Assembly (NCBI RefSeq): GCF_013240295.1
Contig: NZ_JABETK010000002.1
Span: forward strand, 496,001 to 560,000
Direction of reading: 5' to 3'
Origin: Neoaquamicrobium sediminum
Lineage (GTDB): Bacteria; Pseudomonadota; Alphaproteobacteria; Rhizobiales; Rhizobiaceae
Length of the DNA stretch: 64,000 nucleotides
Part shown: positions 30,817 to 40,430 of the stretch, in pieces
Numbering within the stretch: the stretch's first letter is position 1
Layout: every line of letters begins with the position of its first letter
Position numbers and translations under genes: made by a program
Notes under the pieces: model-generated
Seen by the model: the letters and a program-made list of their open reading frames with translations, nothing else
Database searches by the model: none
What the model was told of the DNA's origin: nothing

Positions 30817-30944
30817 GACCTGCTGACGACCTTCCTGATGCCGCGATGAGCCGCGGCCGTGGATCGAACGAGGCATTTATCGTCTCGTTAAGGTTAATGG
30901 CCGGTAAAGCGGATGAGCTTTTCGGTGAATGTGGGGGGATGAAT

Positions 30945-30978
30945 TAACGGTCCATTAGCAAAGAAGAATGGACCGTTA
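30945..30978. promoter_or_regulatory. 12-bp perfect inverted repeat in exopolysaccharide control region
   Basis: Arms TAACGGTCCATT (30945-30956) and AATGGACCGTTA (30967-30978) are perfect inverted repeats with a ten-base spacer. They lie between the divergent Wza-like and Wzz-like genes, about 70 bp before the latter. No T tract follows on either strand, so a terminator is unlikely; a dimeric regulator operator is more plausible. Confidence 0.6.
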
Positions 30979-31049
30979 CCGCACGCTTAACTCGCCGGTT
31001 ACCATGCGTCTTTACCATGCTGCCAAACGCGTAACCGGGGTTGATGTAA

Positions 31050-33188
31050 ATGTCTGAAGTACGACCGGCCGTCAGCGACGTCGATGTGGATCTGGCCCAG
31101 CTGTTCGGCAGCCTGCTGCGCAACTGGTTGCGCATTCTCGTGGTCGCCGTTGTGGTCGCGGCCGGCGCTTTCCTGCTGATGTCCATGGCAACCCCGCTTT
31201 ACCGCGCCGAGACGCGAATACTCATCGAGAGCAGGGAATCCGTTTACACGCGACCCAGCACCGGCAATGCCGACGCTGACCGTCCGCTTCTCGACGAGGA
31301 GGGGATTGCCAGCCAGGTCGAGGTGATTTCGTCCGCGGACATCCTGCGCGACGTGGCGCGCAAGCTCGACCTTGCAAGTCTCGAAGAATTCGGCGGCACG
31401 GGGCAACGTTCGACGCTCGGCAATCTTCTGGTGCTTGTTGGTCTGCGCAGCGACGCTTCGCAGGCGCCGACCGAGGAGCGCGTGCTGCAGGCCATGAACG
31501 AGAAGCTCGTCGTCTATCGCGTCGAGCGGTCGCGCGTCATCGTCGTTCAGTTCTCCTCGGAAGACCCCAAGCTGGCCGCGGCCGTCCCCAATGCGATCGC
31601 CGACGCCTATATCGCGGTCCAGGAGGCTGCCAAGCGGGCATCCAATTCGGAAGCGACCGACTGGCTGGAGCCGGAGATTGCCGATCTGCGGCAGCGCGTG
31701 AGAGAAGCTGAAGCGCGCGTGGCCGATTATCGTGCGACGGCCGATCTGATGGTCGTGGGTCAGGGCAATTCGCTGCTCGCCACGCAGCAGCTTTCGGAGC
31801 TGTCGACGGAACTGAGCCGCGTTCGTGCGAACCGGTCTGCCGCCGAGGGCCGCGCCAGCGCCATTCGCGCCGCGCTCGATTCCGGGGAACGTGTCGATAC
31901 CGTTGCCGACGTGCTCAACGCTCCGCTGGTGCAGCGCCTTCGCGAGCGCCAGGTGCAGATCGAGGCGGACCTTGCCAACCTTTCCGCCTCCCTGCTGAAC
32001 AATCATCCGCGTATCCGCGCGCTCAACGCGCAGCTTGCCGAGACCGACCAGCAGCTTCGCCAGGAAGTGCAGAAGGTTCTGGCAAGTCTCGAAACGGAGG
32101 TTTCGACCGCGCAGGCGCGCGAGCAGCAGCTCATTGCGGATCTGAACACGCTGAAGGCGGAGTCGGCCCGAGCTGGCGAGGACGAAGTGGAACTGCGCGC
32201 GCTGGAGCGCGAGGCTACGGCGCAGCGGGCCCTGCTCGAATCGTACCTGACCCGGTACCGGGAAGCGGCTTCGCGCGCCGACCGCAACTATTTGCCGGCA
32301 GATGCGCGTATTTTCTCGCGCGCCACGCCGCCCTTCAAGGCCTACTTCCCGAAGCCGCTGCCGATCATGATCGCGGCATTCGTGGCGACTATCCTCGTCG
32401 TGGCGGTGGTGCTGATGCTGCGTGAGCTGTTCAGCGGCCGTGCGATGCGTCCGGCGACGGGTTCGTTCGAGCCCGTCGAGCAGGTGGTCATGCCGGTTGT
32501 AGAACCGGAACTTTCGGACGAGGCGGAAGCCGAAACGGCCGAGGAAGTGATGGACGAAGACGCGCCCGAGGAAGTGAGGGCCGAGCGCCCGGCCGACGAG
32601 CTTTCGATCGATGCGGCCGCGGACCGCCTCGTTGCCAGCGGCGCCGTGCGCGCGATCTTCGTCTCGCCCGAGGGGGACGAGGCGGCGGCGACGTCGGTGA
32701 TGGTCGCGCGCGCGGTCTGTGATGCGGGTTTGCGGGTGCTGTTCCTAGATCTGACCGCTTCGGGCGCGCCATCGTCGTCGATGCTCGAAAGCAGCCGTTA
32801 TCCGGGTATCACCAATCTGCTGGCTTCGGAGGCACAGTTCGCCGACGTCATCCGCGGCGATCTCTATTCGGATTGCCATGTCATTCCAGTCGGCACCGCC
32901 GATGCGGAAAAGGCGATGCGCGCCGCCGACCGGCTGCCGATCATCATGGCCTCGCTGACGACGGCCTATGACATGGTCGTGGTCGAATGCGGCCCTACCA
33001 ACGCGCACGGCATCAGCCGCGTGGTGGACGACGGTGCCGAGGTGCTGGTCAGCGTCATAGAGCCCGAGGATGAGGCAGTAGCCGACATTGCGGCCGACCT
33101 TGCCGCCAATGGCTACGAGCATGTCCACATGGTGACGCCGGTCGGGCATATCCTGCCGCCGGCGCCGGAAGGCCGGTCGGCAGCGTAA
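31050..33188 (+). CDS. Wzz/ExoP-like exopolysaccharide transport protein with degenerate kinase domain
   Basis: The 712-residue protein controls chain length and export. A first membrane segment lies near residues 26-45. A periplasmic Wzz domain with long coiled coils spans about 180-400, and a second membrane segment with a proline-rich approach (PPFKAYFPKPLPI) lies near 430-455. An acidic linker follows. The C-terminal 185 residues align in pattern with bacterial tyrosine kinases. However, the P-loop position reads SPEGDEAAATS with no Lys, the Walker A-prime reads FLDLTASG, and no tyrosine cluster ends the chain. It is probably a catalytically dead regulator. Confidence 0.88.
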   Translation: MSEVRPAVSDVDVDLAQLFGSLLRNWLRILVVAVVVAAGAFLLMSMATPLYRAETRILIESRESVYTRPSTGNADADRPLLDEEGIASQVEVISSADILRDVARKLDLASLEEFGGTGQRSTLGNLLVLVGLRSDASQAPTEERVLQAMNEKLVVYRVERSRVIVVQFSSEDPKLAAAVPNAIADAYIAVQEAAKRASNSEATDWLEPEIADLRQRVREAEARVADYRATADLMVVGQGNSLLATQQLSELSTELSRVRANRSAAEGRASAIRAALDSGERVDTVADVLNAPLVQRLRERQVQIEADLANLSASLLNNHPRIRALNAQLAETDQQLRQEVQKVLASLETEVSTAQAREQQLIADLNTLKAESARAGEDEVELRALEREATAQRALLESYLTRYREAASRADRNYLPADARIFSRATPPFKAYFPKPLPIMIAAFVATILVVAVVLMLRELFSGRAMRPATGSFEPVEQVVMPVVEPELSDEAEAETAEEVMDEDAPEEVRAERPADELSIDAAADRLVASGAVRAIFVSPEGDEAAATSVMVARAVCDAGLRVLFLDLTASGAPSSSMLESSRYPGITNLLASEAQFADVIRGDLYSDCHVIPVGTADAEKAMRAADRLPIIMASLTTAYDMVVVECGPTNAHGISRVVDDGAEVLVSVIEPEDEAVADIAADLAANGYEHVHMVTPVGHILPPAPEGRSAA

Positions 33189-33190
33189 GG

Positions 33191-34408
33191 TCAGTCGTCG
33201 GACGCGGCCGGCTTCGCGCCGCCCGCGACGCCGGCGCGCAGACGCTTCGTTAGCGCCCAGAGGGTCGCATTGGACTTGACCGCGCGCACTACCCGGCTGC
33301 GCGCCATCTTCCAGCCGCGCAGCATTCGCCCCTTCGCGGTCAGAGGCATCAGGGTGTCGAACTGGCGGGTTTCGAGATCGCACCAGCTTCTTTTGTAATC
33401 CTCGTCGCCGACGCTGAAATCGAAGAACGTCATGCCCTTGGCGCAGGCTTCTTCCATCGCGGCGTAGTCGAGGAAGAAGCCGGGGCTGATCTGCAGTTCG
33501 TCTTCCAGCATGGCGCTGAACTCGCAAACGACACCGTCGTCGACCACGCTCATGCCGTGAATGCCGCGGAGCACGCCGGCCACTTCGATACCCGTCAGTA
33601 CAAAGGGCGGTGACGGCTGGCGAACCGCCTCGGTGAACAGCTTACGGAAGAACGCCTGCACGTCGGCGGGCTCGAAGACATTGGTTATGCCCTGCTTGCC
33701 GAAGCGCGCGGCCTTCAGTTCGAAAAATGCGGTCATCAGGCGATCGACGTCCTCGACGGTGCGCGCCTCGATAAGCCGATGGCCGCCCGCTTCTTCGAAG
33801 CGTCGGAGCTGAAGCCGGAACTTCTTGCGCTTGCGCTTGCCGTTGTGACGGGAAAGCATTTCGTCGAAGCCGCCCGATAGATCGACGGCCAGCGAGACGT
33901 TGGGGCTTTCCATGGTGGCAAGGCTCTGCAGCGGGTTTTCATGCCCTGCCCATCGCGGGTTCTGCCGTTCGAGTAGCACGAGGTCGATGTCCGACCGGGC
34001 CGCGTGCAGGGCGTCCGACAGCGCCTTCGCTTCCGATGCCGTGAGTAGTTGAGTGGTTGTAGCCGCCACTGCGGCGAAATTGCCGTTGGCATGACTGCCG
34101 CCGATGAAGCGCGCGATGCCGAAGCCGCCGGCGCGGACAACCTCCAGCGCCAGCGAAATCGCAGGCCTGCCGTCGCGGCTCACCGTTGCAATCAGAGCAT
34201 CGGCGCCTGTGGCATCGATCCAGGATTGCACCCAGAGCGGATGCTGGGCCTGTGCGTGAACAGCGCTCGCGCAGAAGGCGTCGTAGTCCGAAAGTGCTGC
34301 TTCGTTTGCCGAGCGCACGTCGACGCTGAAACCAGCGCGCGTTGGCGCGGCCTTCCCGTCGCTTCTGGATGTTTCCGCTGCTCTTGTCGTCGCGCCGATG
34401 TCAACCAT
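33191..34408 (-). CDS. GNAT/FemAB-like acetyltransferase (CelD/BcsL type)
   Basis: The 405-residue protein contains an Acetyltransf_6 domain in its C-terminal half. Typical features are a KRKRKKFRLQLRRFEEAGG stretch near residue 195, the GIHGMSVVDDGVVCEF strand region near residue 290 and the FDFSVGDEDYKRSW motif near residue 350. Such proteins often accompany cellulose or exopolysaccharide genes and may acylate a polysaccharide. ATG 34408 is preceded by GAAGGA at seven bases; longer in-frame starts exist but lack sites. Its stop lies three bases after the converging Wzz-like gene. Confidence 0.85.
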   Translation of the reverse strand: MVDIGATTRAAETSRSDGKAAPTRAGFSVDVRSANEAALSDYDAFCASAVHAQAQHPLWVQSWIDATGADALIATVSRDGRPAISLALEVVRAGGFGIARFIGGSHANGNFAAVAATTTQLLTASEAKALSDALHAARSDIDLVLLERQNPRWAGHENPLQSLATMESPNVSLAVDLSGGFDEMLSRHNGKRKRKKFRLQLRRFEEAGGHRLIEARTVEDVDRLMTAFFELKAARFGKQGITNVFEPADVQAFFRKLFTEAVRQPSPPFVLTGIEVAGVLRGIHGMSVVDDGVVCEFSAMLEDELQISPGFFLDYAAMEEACAKGMTFFDFSVGDEDYKRSWCDLETRQFDTLMPLTAKGRMLRGWKMARSRVVRAVKSNATLWALTKRLRAGVAGGAKPAASDD

Positions 34409-34503
34409 ACCGCAATCCTTCGGCCCTAGAGTGGCCTCAACATCGAATGTCGCTGCCGAAATGTGCCATGCGGGCGGGAAGACTAGGCTGAAAAGGTGAA
34501 TCA

Positions 34504-35547
34504 ATGATCGACGCGCGCGAGAAAGCCCGAAAGCTGGTGCTCGGCGCGGGCTGGTGGTCGGGCCTCGCGGCGCTTTCGACGCCGTTGCTGGCTGGTGCCG
34601 GCGCGATACTGATGCTTCATCGGGTCCATAGGCATGCAACCTCGCCACTGGGGCTCAACAGCCATCTGTCGATCGAACCCGACTTTCTGGACCGTTTGCT
34701 CGCCGATCTGAAACGGCGCGGGCTGGCGCTGGTGTCTCTCGACGAGTTGCTCGAGCGGCTGCCGGCGGGTGGCCGGCGAGCCGTCGCGATCACGCTGGAC
34801 GACGGCTGGCTCGACAATCTGACCGATGCGCTGCCCGTCTTCGAAACGCACGATGCGCCGTTCACCGTTTACGTGGCCCCCGGGCTTACCAGCGGCGCGG
34901 TGGCGCCATGGTGGGAGGTCGTGGAGGAGAAGGTGGCCCGCTCCGACGCGATCTATCTGCCTGAGGGCGAGGGTGGGGCAGCGCTCGCTTGCGCGGACCC
35001 CTCAGACAAACTTTCCGTTGCCCGCTCGTTGATGGAGCGGCTGACCAACGATGTGCCGGAGGCGGGACAGCAGGACTTTCTCCGGCAGATCGGCGCGCTG
35101 CCGGAAAGCACCGCGGATGGCCGGCGTTTTATGGATTGGGATGAAATCCGGGGACTTTCGGCGCATCCGCTTGCAACGATCGGTGCGCACACGATGCACC
35201 ACTACAATCTGCGGCGGCTCGAGGAGCAGGTGGCGCTATGGGAAATGTCCGCCTCGGCCGCCGGCATAGAGGCCGAGACCGGCATGCGGCCTTCGCATTT
35301 CGCCTATCCCTACGGCTACGAACGAGCCGTGGGGGCACGTGAGGTGGCGCTTGCGCGGGAAGCAGGCTTTGCCTCGGCGGTGACGACGCGGCACGGCGTT
35401 TTGCATAAGGAACACGCGCATCACCTGCACGCGCTGCCGCGCATCTCGATCAATGGCAATTTCCAGCGTCTGAGCTATGTGCGTACGCTGCTGTCCGGTC
35501 TGACCACCCCGCTCAGCAACCGTGGGCGCCGGGTGGTAACGGTCTAG
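34504..35547 (+). CDS. polysaccharide deacetylase family protein
   Basis: The 347-residue protein has the NodB-homology core: AITLDDGW with the catalytic and metal-binding Asp pair (near residue 98), GAHTMHHYNL with two His ligands (near 228) and FAYPYG near residue 263. It probably removes acetyl groups from N-acetylated sugars. A hydrophobic stretch at about residues 17-40 may anchor it, but there is no classical signal peptide. It is divergent from the FemAB-like gene and ends the exopolysaccharide block. Confidence 0.9.
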   Translation: MIDAREKARKLVLGAGWWSGLAALSTPLLAGAGAILMLHRVHRHATSPLGLNSHLSIEPDFLDRLLADLKRRGLALVSLDELLERLPAGGRRAVAITLDDGWLDNLTDALPVFETHDAPFTVYVAPGLTSGAVAPWWEVVEEKVARSDAIYLPEGEGGAALACADPSDKLSVARSLMERLTNDVPEAGQQDFLRQIGALPESTADGRRFMDWDEIRGLSAHPLATIGAHTMHHYNLRRLEEQVALWEMSASAAGIEAETGMRPSHFAYPYGYERAVGAREVALAREAGFASAVTTRHGVLHKEHAHHLHALPRISINGNFQRLSYVRTLLSGLTTPLSNRGRRVVTV

Positions 35548-35548
35548 G

Positions 35549-35776
35549 TTAAAGCTGCGGGCCGGCTTTTGCGCGCGGCGGCTTCACCATCCACTTGATG
35601 ATGAGCATGGCGGGCAACACCCACAAAAGCCCGGTGAAGAAGAAATAGGCGAGGTGGACCAGCGGGCCGGATTCGGCAAGCTGCGCCACTGCGAAGATCG
35701 TGGCGACGATCGCATAGACGGCGACCAGCAGCACCAGCAGCACGGTTCCGATCAGTTTCTTCAGGCGCACGGGCAT
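35549..35776 (-). CDS. DUF2842 small membrane protein
   Basis: The 75-residue protein has two membrane segments (about residues 7-29 and 40-61) and a basic C terminus. This fits DUF2842, a small alphaproteobacterial inner-membrane family of unknown function. AAAGGA lies eight bases before ATG 35776, and an earlier in-frame ATG at 35782 is too close to it. It is divergent from heme A synthase, a common neighbour. Confidence 0.75.
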   Translation of the reverse strand: MPVRLKKLIGTVLLVLLVAVYAIVATIFAVAQLAESGPLVHLAYFFFTGLLWVLPAMLIIKWMVKPPRAKAGPQL

Positions 35777-35940
35777 TGGCATTTCCTTTGCGCGATCACA
35801 TAGTCCGATCGGCCGGGCGGCGCAAATGCTTTGGTCGCGTGGGCTTTGCAGGCGCGACTGCGTGTCGCGTACGCCTTCCTTGCCTTGCAGACGGCGATGA
35901 GCCACGACACAACCGCCAAATTCCCTTGAGGACCAGCCGT

Positions 35941-37038
35941 ATGGCCGACCACGCGCTTTCCGCAGACGAACCGCTCCGGACGAAAGACCGCGAGCAGCGC
36001 AACCGCCTCTATGTGCGCGTCTGGCTCTACGTCGTGCTGGTCGTGCTGCTGGCGCTGTTCCTCGTCGGCGGAGCGACGCGGCTCACGGGTTCGGGCCTCT
36101 CGATCACCGAGTGGAAGCCGATCCACGGCGTCATCCCGCCGCTCAACGAAGCCGAATGGCAGGAAGAGTTCGAGAAGTACCGGCAGATCCCGCAATACGA
36201 GCAGATCAACAAGGGCATGAGCCTTGGCGAATTCCAGACCATCTTCTGGTGGGAATGGGCACACAGGCTGCTTGCGCGGGGTGTCGGCTTCCTGGTCGCG
36301 ATCCCGCTCGCCTTCTTCTGGTTGACCGGGCGACTCGAGAGCCGTCTGAAGCCCAGGCTGCTCGGGCTGCTGGCGCTCGGCGGCCTGCAAGGCTTCATCG
36401 GCTGGTGGATGGTGGCCTCGGGCCTTTCGGAGCGCGTCTCCGTCAGCCAGTACCGGCTGGCCACGCACCTGATGCTGGCCTGTCTGATCTTTGCCGCGAC
36501 GATGCTGATCGCGCGCGGGCTCGCGCCGCATTCGGCAGGGCCGGCGCGCCGGGAAACGCAGCGCTTCGCCGGCTGGATGCTGGTGCTGGTGTTCCTGCAG
36601 ATCTATCTCGGAGCGCTGGTCGCCGGGCTCCATGCCGGGATGACTTTCAATACCTGGCCGCTAATGGACGGCAGGCTGTGGCCGGACCAGCTTGTGACGA
36701 TGCAGCCGCTCTGGGCGAATTTCTTCGAGAACCCGAAGACGGTGCAGTTCATGCATCGGCTGGGCGCCTATATCGTCTTTGCGGCTGCTGCCTGGCACGC
36801 GGTCGCCACATGGCGGGCCGAGCCCGGCTCGACGCATGCGCGGCGCGCCATCGTGCTTTTCCTGCTCGTGTCGTTGCAGGCGGTCATCGGCATCGTCACG
36901 CTGCTCTCGGTCGTGAACCTCCACGCCGCGCTGACGCATCATGGTCTTGCGATCGTCGTGCTGGGTTTCGCAGCCGCGCATTGGCGAGGGACGAGGGGCG
37001 CGTATCCTCCCCAGACGGAGATTGCCGTCAGGACCTGA
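35941..37038 (+). CDS. ctaA: heme A synthase (COX15/CtaA)
   Basis: Heme A synthase oxidises the heme O methyl group to make heme A for cytochrome aa3 oxidase. The 365-residue protein has eight membrane helices and the paired conserved segments [46 protein letters not shown] and QFMHRLGAY with the heme-ligand histidines. The ATG at 35941 agrees with the family length. Its last eleven bases overlap the 3-prime end of the convergent APH-like gene. Confidence 0.95.
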   Translation: MADHALSADEPLRTKDREQRNRLYVRVWLYVVLVVLLALFLVGGATRLTGSGLSITEWKPIHGVIPPLNEAEWQEEFEKYRQIPQYEQINKGMSLGEFQTIFWWEWAHRLLARGVGFLVAIPLAFFWLTGRLESRLKPRLLGLLALGGLQGFIGWWMVASGLSERVSVSQYRLATHLMLACLIFAATMLIARGLAPHSAGPARRETQRFAGWMLVLVFLQIYLGALVAGLHAGMTFNTWPLMDGRLWPDQLVTMQPLWANFFENPKTVQFMHRLGAYIVFAAAAWHAVATWRAEPGSTHARRAIVLFLLVSLQAVIGIVTLLSVVNLHAALTHHGLAIVVLGFAAAHWRGTRGAYPPQTEIAVRT

Positions 37039-37864
37039 CCTGCCGTCGTGCGGCCCCGACAGCGCGACCAACGGCGAGGCTGCGACTGGCCTCCTCGTTA
37101 TTCCCGTCTTCCAGATGCCACGAGGCGGAAAGGGCCGGGAACGCGAAGGCGTAGTCGAGCACCTTGCCGATGTCGCAGCGCAATCTTTCGGCAAGGATCG
37201 TCGCCATCGACACGGCCCGCGCTTCGCTCGTTCGGAACTCCGATTCGACGGGGTTGTAGAACAGGTTAGCGATGTCGAAGGCCGGATCGCCGAGCACGCC
37301 TTTCGGATCGATGGCGAGCCAGCCGCGCGCGCCGTAAAGAATGTTCTCGTGATGAATGTCGCCATGAAGCGGGCGTACGTCACGCTGGTTGGCCAGCAGC
37401 TGGGCGGCCACGTCCGCCGCCTCGACGAACTGGCTGCGCCGGCCTTCGCGGCGGTCTTCCTCGGCCTTCGCGAACAGGCTGGCGAAGTTGTCGGTCAGCG
37501 TCGTCAGCGAGGGCGGGGCAGGCAAGTCTCGCGTCGCATGAAGCCGCGCGACCACATCGGCCGCGATTGCCGTGGCCGCGTCGTCGCCATGGTCTTCAAG
37601 ATGCGCGAGCAGTGTCCGCTCGCCGGCCCATTCCATTAGCGACAGGTCGCCATGCTCATTAAGGAGGCGCACCGCCCCGTCGCCGTCGAGCCAGCGCAGG
37701 TAGTCGTTGCCGCCGGGCACTTCCTTCTGCGCGAGCAGGCTCGCCTGCTTCAGCGCAGCCGGCTGTCCATCGGTCAGCGTGACACGCCAGACGCGGCCAC
37801 CGATCCCGTCGGAGAGGAGTGTGGGGCTATCGATCTCCCATCCGGTGGGCAGGGCAGGCAGCAC
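37028..37864 (-). CDS. aminoglycoside/hydroxyurea resistance kinase family (APH(6)-like)
   Basis: The 278-residue protein has a kinase fold resembling streptomycin 6-phosphotransferases: [13 protein letters not shown] as nucleotide loop, LKQAS as the conserved Lys strand, [13 protein letters not shown] as catalytic loop (near residue 165) and [19 protein letters not shown] as the metal-binding segment. Drug specificity cannot be told from sequence; many chromosomal members act on unknown small molecules. The start is a GTG directly abutting the argC stop, so it is cotranscribed with argC. Confidence 0.85.
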   Translation of the reverse strand: MLPALPTGWEIDSPTLLSDGIGGRVWRVTLTDGQPAALKQASLLAQKEVPGGNDYLRWLDGDGAVRLLNEHGDLSLMEWAGERTLLAHLEDHGDDAATAIAADVVARLHATRDLPAPPSLTTLTDNFASLFAKAEEDRREGRRSQFVEAADVAAQLLANQRDVRPLHGDIHHENILYGARGWLAIDPKGVLGDPAFDIANLFYNPVESEFRTSEARAVSMATILAERLRCDIGKVLDYAFAFPALSASWHLEDGNNEEASRSLAVGRAVGAARRQVRS

Positions 37865-38803
37865 TCAGGCCGCCTTGCCGAGCATCAGATCCATGTTCTG
37901 GACGGCAGCGCCCGACGCGCCCTTGCCGAGATTGTCGAGCACGGCGACGAGATTGGCCTGTCCACCGCCTTCCGTGCCGAAGACAAAGAGCTTCATGCGA
38001 TCCGTATCGTTGAGCTCGGTCGGGTCGATGCGCGCCAGCTTGGCGCTCGTTTCGAGCGGCACGACCTCTATGATGTCCTGCCCGGCATAGTGCGCCGCAA
38101 GCGCCGCATGCAGGTCGGCAAGCGTGGGCTGGCCGGCCATGTCCGCAAGGTGCAGCGGCACCTGGACGATCATGCCCTGCGCGAAGCGGCCGACGCTCGG
38201 CGAAAACAGCGGCCGGCGATCGAGCAGGCCGTGCATCTGCAGTTCGGGCACGTGCTTGTGGCCGAGCGTGAGCCCGTACAGGAAGTGCGGCGCGGCGATG
38301 TGGTCGGCCGCCTCCTCGTTCTCCATCTGCGCGATCATCTGCTTGCCGCCGCCCGTGTAGCCCGAGACGGCGTTGACGGTGACGGGATAGTCGGCCGGCA
38401 GCAGTCCCGCCTGCCGCAGCGGCCGGATCAGCCCGATCGCACCGGTCGGATAGCACCCCGGATTGGCGACGAAGCGTGCTTCGGCGATCTTCGTCTTCTG
38501 CCCGGCATCCATCTCGGCAAAACCGTAGGCCCAGTCGGGATTGACGCGGTTGGCGGTGGAGGTGTCGATGACGCGGGTGGAATTGTTGCCGTCGAGCATC
38601 GAGACGGATTCGCGCGCCGCATCGTCCGGCAGGCACAGGATCGCGATGTCCGCCGTCTGCAGCATTTCCTGCCGCAGAGCCGGATTGCGCCGCTCGGCTT
38701 CGGGGATCGAAAGCATGTCGAGGTCGCCGCGGTCGGCGAGCCGCTGCCGGATCTGCAGGCCGGTGGTGCCGTGTTCGCCGTCGATGAAGATTTTGGGTTT
38801 CAT
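37865..38803 (-). CDS. argC: N-acetyl-gamma-glutamyl-phosphate reductase
   Basis: ArgC makes N-acetylglutamate semialdehyde in arginine synthesis. The 312-residue protein is the short type-2 form. It has the NADP-binding start [12 protein letters not shown], the catalytic Cys117 in ANPGCYPTG and the conserved [12 protein letters not shown] segment. ATG 38803 is the start matching the family; a second in-frame ATG at 38818 is possible. It lies after speB on the same strand, and both enzymes belong to arginine and polyamine metabolism. Confidence 0.95.
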   Translation of the reverse strand: MKPKIFIDGEHGTTGLQIRQRLADRGDLDMLSIPEAERRNPALRQEMLQTADIAILCLPDDAARESVSMLDGNNSTRVIDTSTANRVNPDWAYGFAEMDAGQKTKIAEARFVANPGCYPTGAIGLIRPLRQAGLLPADYPVTVNAVSGYTGGGKQMIAQMENEEAADHIAAPHFLYGLTLGHKHVPELQMHGLLDRRPLFSPSVGRFAQGMIVQVPLHLADMAGQPTLADLHAALAAHYAGQDIIEVVPLETSAKLARIDPTELNDTDRMKLFVFGTEGGGQANLVAVLDNLGKGASGAAVQNMDLMLGKAA

Positions 38804-38885
38804 GGCTCGGTGTTCCAAAGTTCAGGAAAAACAGATGGTTGTGTTGGCGTCCGGAATCAATCCGGCAAGCGCTTGAATCGGTTTG

Positions 38886-39836
38886 TCATCGTCGCGCGTG
38901 TCGCTCTGCCAGAAGACCGAGATAGTGCATGGCCACTGTCGCACCGGCAATCGCCGTTACATCCGCATGGTCATAGGCAGGCGCGACCTCGACGATGTCG
39001 GCACCGACGATGTCGATGCCGCCCATCTGGCGCAGGATGGAAAGCGCCTTGGCGGTGGACGGGCCGCCGGCGACCGGCGTTCCGGTACCCGGCGCGTAGG
39101 CGGGGTCGAGACAGTCGATGTCGAAGGTGACGTAGGATTTCTTGCCGCCCGTGCGCTCGTGAATCGCATATGCGACGTCGGCCGCTTTCATGTCCTCCAA
39201 CTCGTAGCCGTGGATGATCTTGATGCCGCAATCCTCCGGTGCGTGGGTGCGGATGCCGATCTGGATCGACCGCGCAGGGTCGATGATGCCCGCCCGTACG
39301 GCGCGCGCGACGAAGGAGCCGTGGTCGATGCGCTTGTCGTCGTCGAACCATGTGTCCTGATGCGCGTCGAACTGCACCAGCGCCAGCGGCCCGTGCTTGG
39401 CGGCATGCGCCTTGAGGAGCGGCCATGTCACGAAATGGTCGCCGCCCAGCGACAGCAGGAAATCCGCGTGCTTGAGGATCTTCGCCGCCTCGCGCTCGAT
39501 TGTCGCCGGCGTCTTCTGGTGATTGCCGTAGTCGAGCAGGCAGTCGCCATAGTCGACCACCGCCATCGCCTCGAACAGGTCGATGCCGAACGGATATTGC
39601 GGGTCGACGTCGAAGATCGCCGATGCGCGCCGGATCGCCTGCGGGCCGAAGCGCGCGCCCGGCCGATTGGAGACCGCTGCGTCGAAGGGGATGCCCCACA
39701 CCACGGCGTCGGCACCCTTCACATCCTTGGTGAAGCGGCGGCGCATGAACGACAGTGCGCCGGCATAGGTCGGCTCGGGCTCGCTCCCCACGGATTTGCG
39801 TGCGGTAAAGGCGCGGTCGATGGCATTCGAGGGCAT
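38886..39836 (-). CDS. speB: agmatinase
   Basis: Agmatinase hydrolyses agmatine to putrescine and urea. The 316-residue ureohydrolase shows all manganese motifs: LGGDHFV (near residue 130), FDAHQDT (near 152) and TFDIDCLDPAYAPGTGTP (near 236). ATG 39836 gives the normal family length. It lies between rpsI and argC on the same strand; the rpsI terminator separates it from the ribosomal genes. Confidence 0.92.
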   Translation of the reverse strand: MPSNAIDRAFTARKSVGSEPEPTYAGALSFMRRRFTKDVKGADAVVWGIPFDAAVSNRPGARFGPQAIRRASAIFDVDPQYPFGIDLFEAMAVVDYGDCLLDYGNHQKTPATIEREAAKILKHADFLLSLGGDHFVTWPLLKAHAAKHGPLALVQFDAHQDTWFDDDKRIDHGSFVARAVRAGIIDPARSIQIGIRTHAPEDCGIKIIHGYELEDMKAADVAYAIHERTGGKKSYVTFDIDCLDPAYAPGTGTPVAGGPSTAKALSILRQMGGIDIVGADIVEVAPAYDHADVTAIAGATVAMHYLGLLAERHARR

Positions 39837-39894
39837 TGATGCGTCTCCAGTCTCTCCGGCGCGGCAAGGTATTGGCCGAATGCGACGTTCTGGC

Positions 39895-39923
39895 AACAAA
39901 AAGCGGGCCCGAAGGCCCGCTTT
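39895..39923 (-). terminator. Rho-independent terminator of rplM-rpsI
   Basis: On the minus strand a 10-bp stem (AAAGCGGGCC with GGCCCGCTTT) and a TTCG tetraloop are followed by a T-rich tract (TTTTTGTT). It begins 25 bp past the rpsI stop and should end the ribosomal-protein operon. Confidence 0.92.
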
Positions 39924-39947
39924 CCGTCTGTCCGATAATCGAGCGGC

Positions 39948-40430
39948 TTAGCGCTTCGAGAACTGGAACGAGCGGCGGGCCTTCGCCTTGCCGTACTTCT
40001 TTCGCTCGACCGTGCGGCTGTCGCGGGTCAGGAAGCCGCCCTTCTTGAGCACGCCGCCGCGCAGCGTCGGCTCGTAGTAGGTGAGCGCCTTGGAGATGCC
40101 GTGACGCACCGCACCGGCCTGGCCGGACAGCCCGCCGCCGACAACGGTGGCGATGACGTCGTACTGGCCATTGCGGTTGGTCGCGACGATCGGCTGCTGC
40201 AGGATCATCTGCAGGACCGGACGGGCGAAGTACTTGTCGTACTCCTTGTCGTTGACGACGATCTTGCCGGTGCCCGGCTTCACCCAGACGCGCGCGATGG
40301 CGTCCTTGCGCTTGCCGGTCGCATAGGCGCGGCCGTGGGCGTCGAGCTTCTGGACGTGTACGGGCGCTGCCGTCTCGGCCGTCTCGGTCGCCTGGCCGAG
40401 CTGCTCGGCGAGAGTGGAAAGGTCAGCCAT
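39948..40430 (-). CDS. rpsI: 30S ribosomal protein S9
   Basis: The 160-residue protein shows the S9 signatures: an [19 protein letters not shown] start of the folded part, the [15 protein letters not shown] loop, and the basic tail ending in FSKR that reaches the ribosomal P site. The N-terminal 30 residues are an alphaproteobacterial extension. Its ATG overlaps the rplM stop by one base, so translation is coupled. Confidence 0.98.
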   Translation of the reverse strand: MADLSTLAEQLGQATETAETAAPVHVQKLDAHGRAYATGKRKDAIARVWVKPGTGKIVVNDKEYDKYFARPVLQMILQQPIVATNRNGQYDVIATVVGGGLSGQAGAVRHGISKALTYYEPTLRGGVLKKGGFLTRDSRTVERKKYGKAKARRSFQFSKR

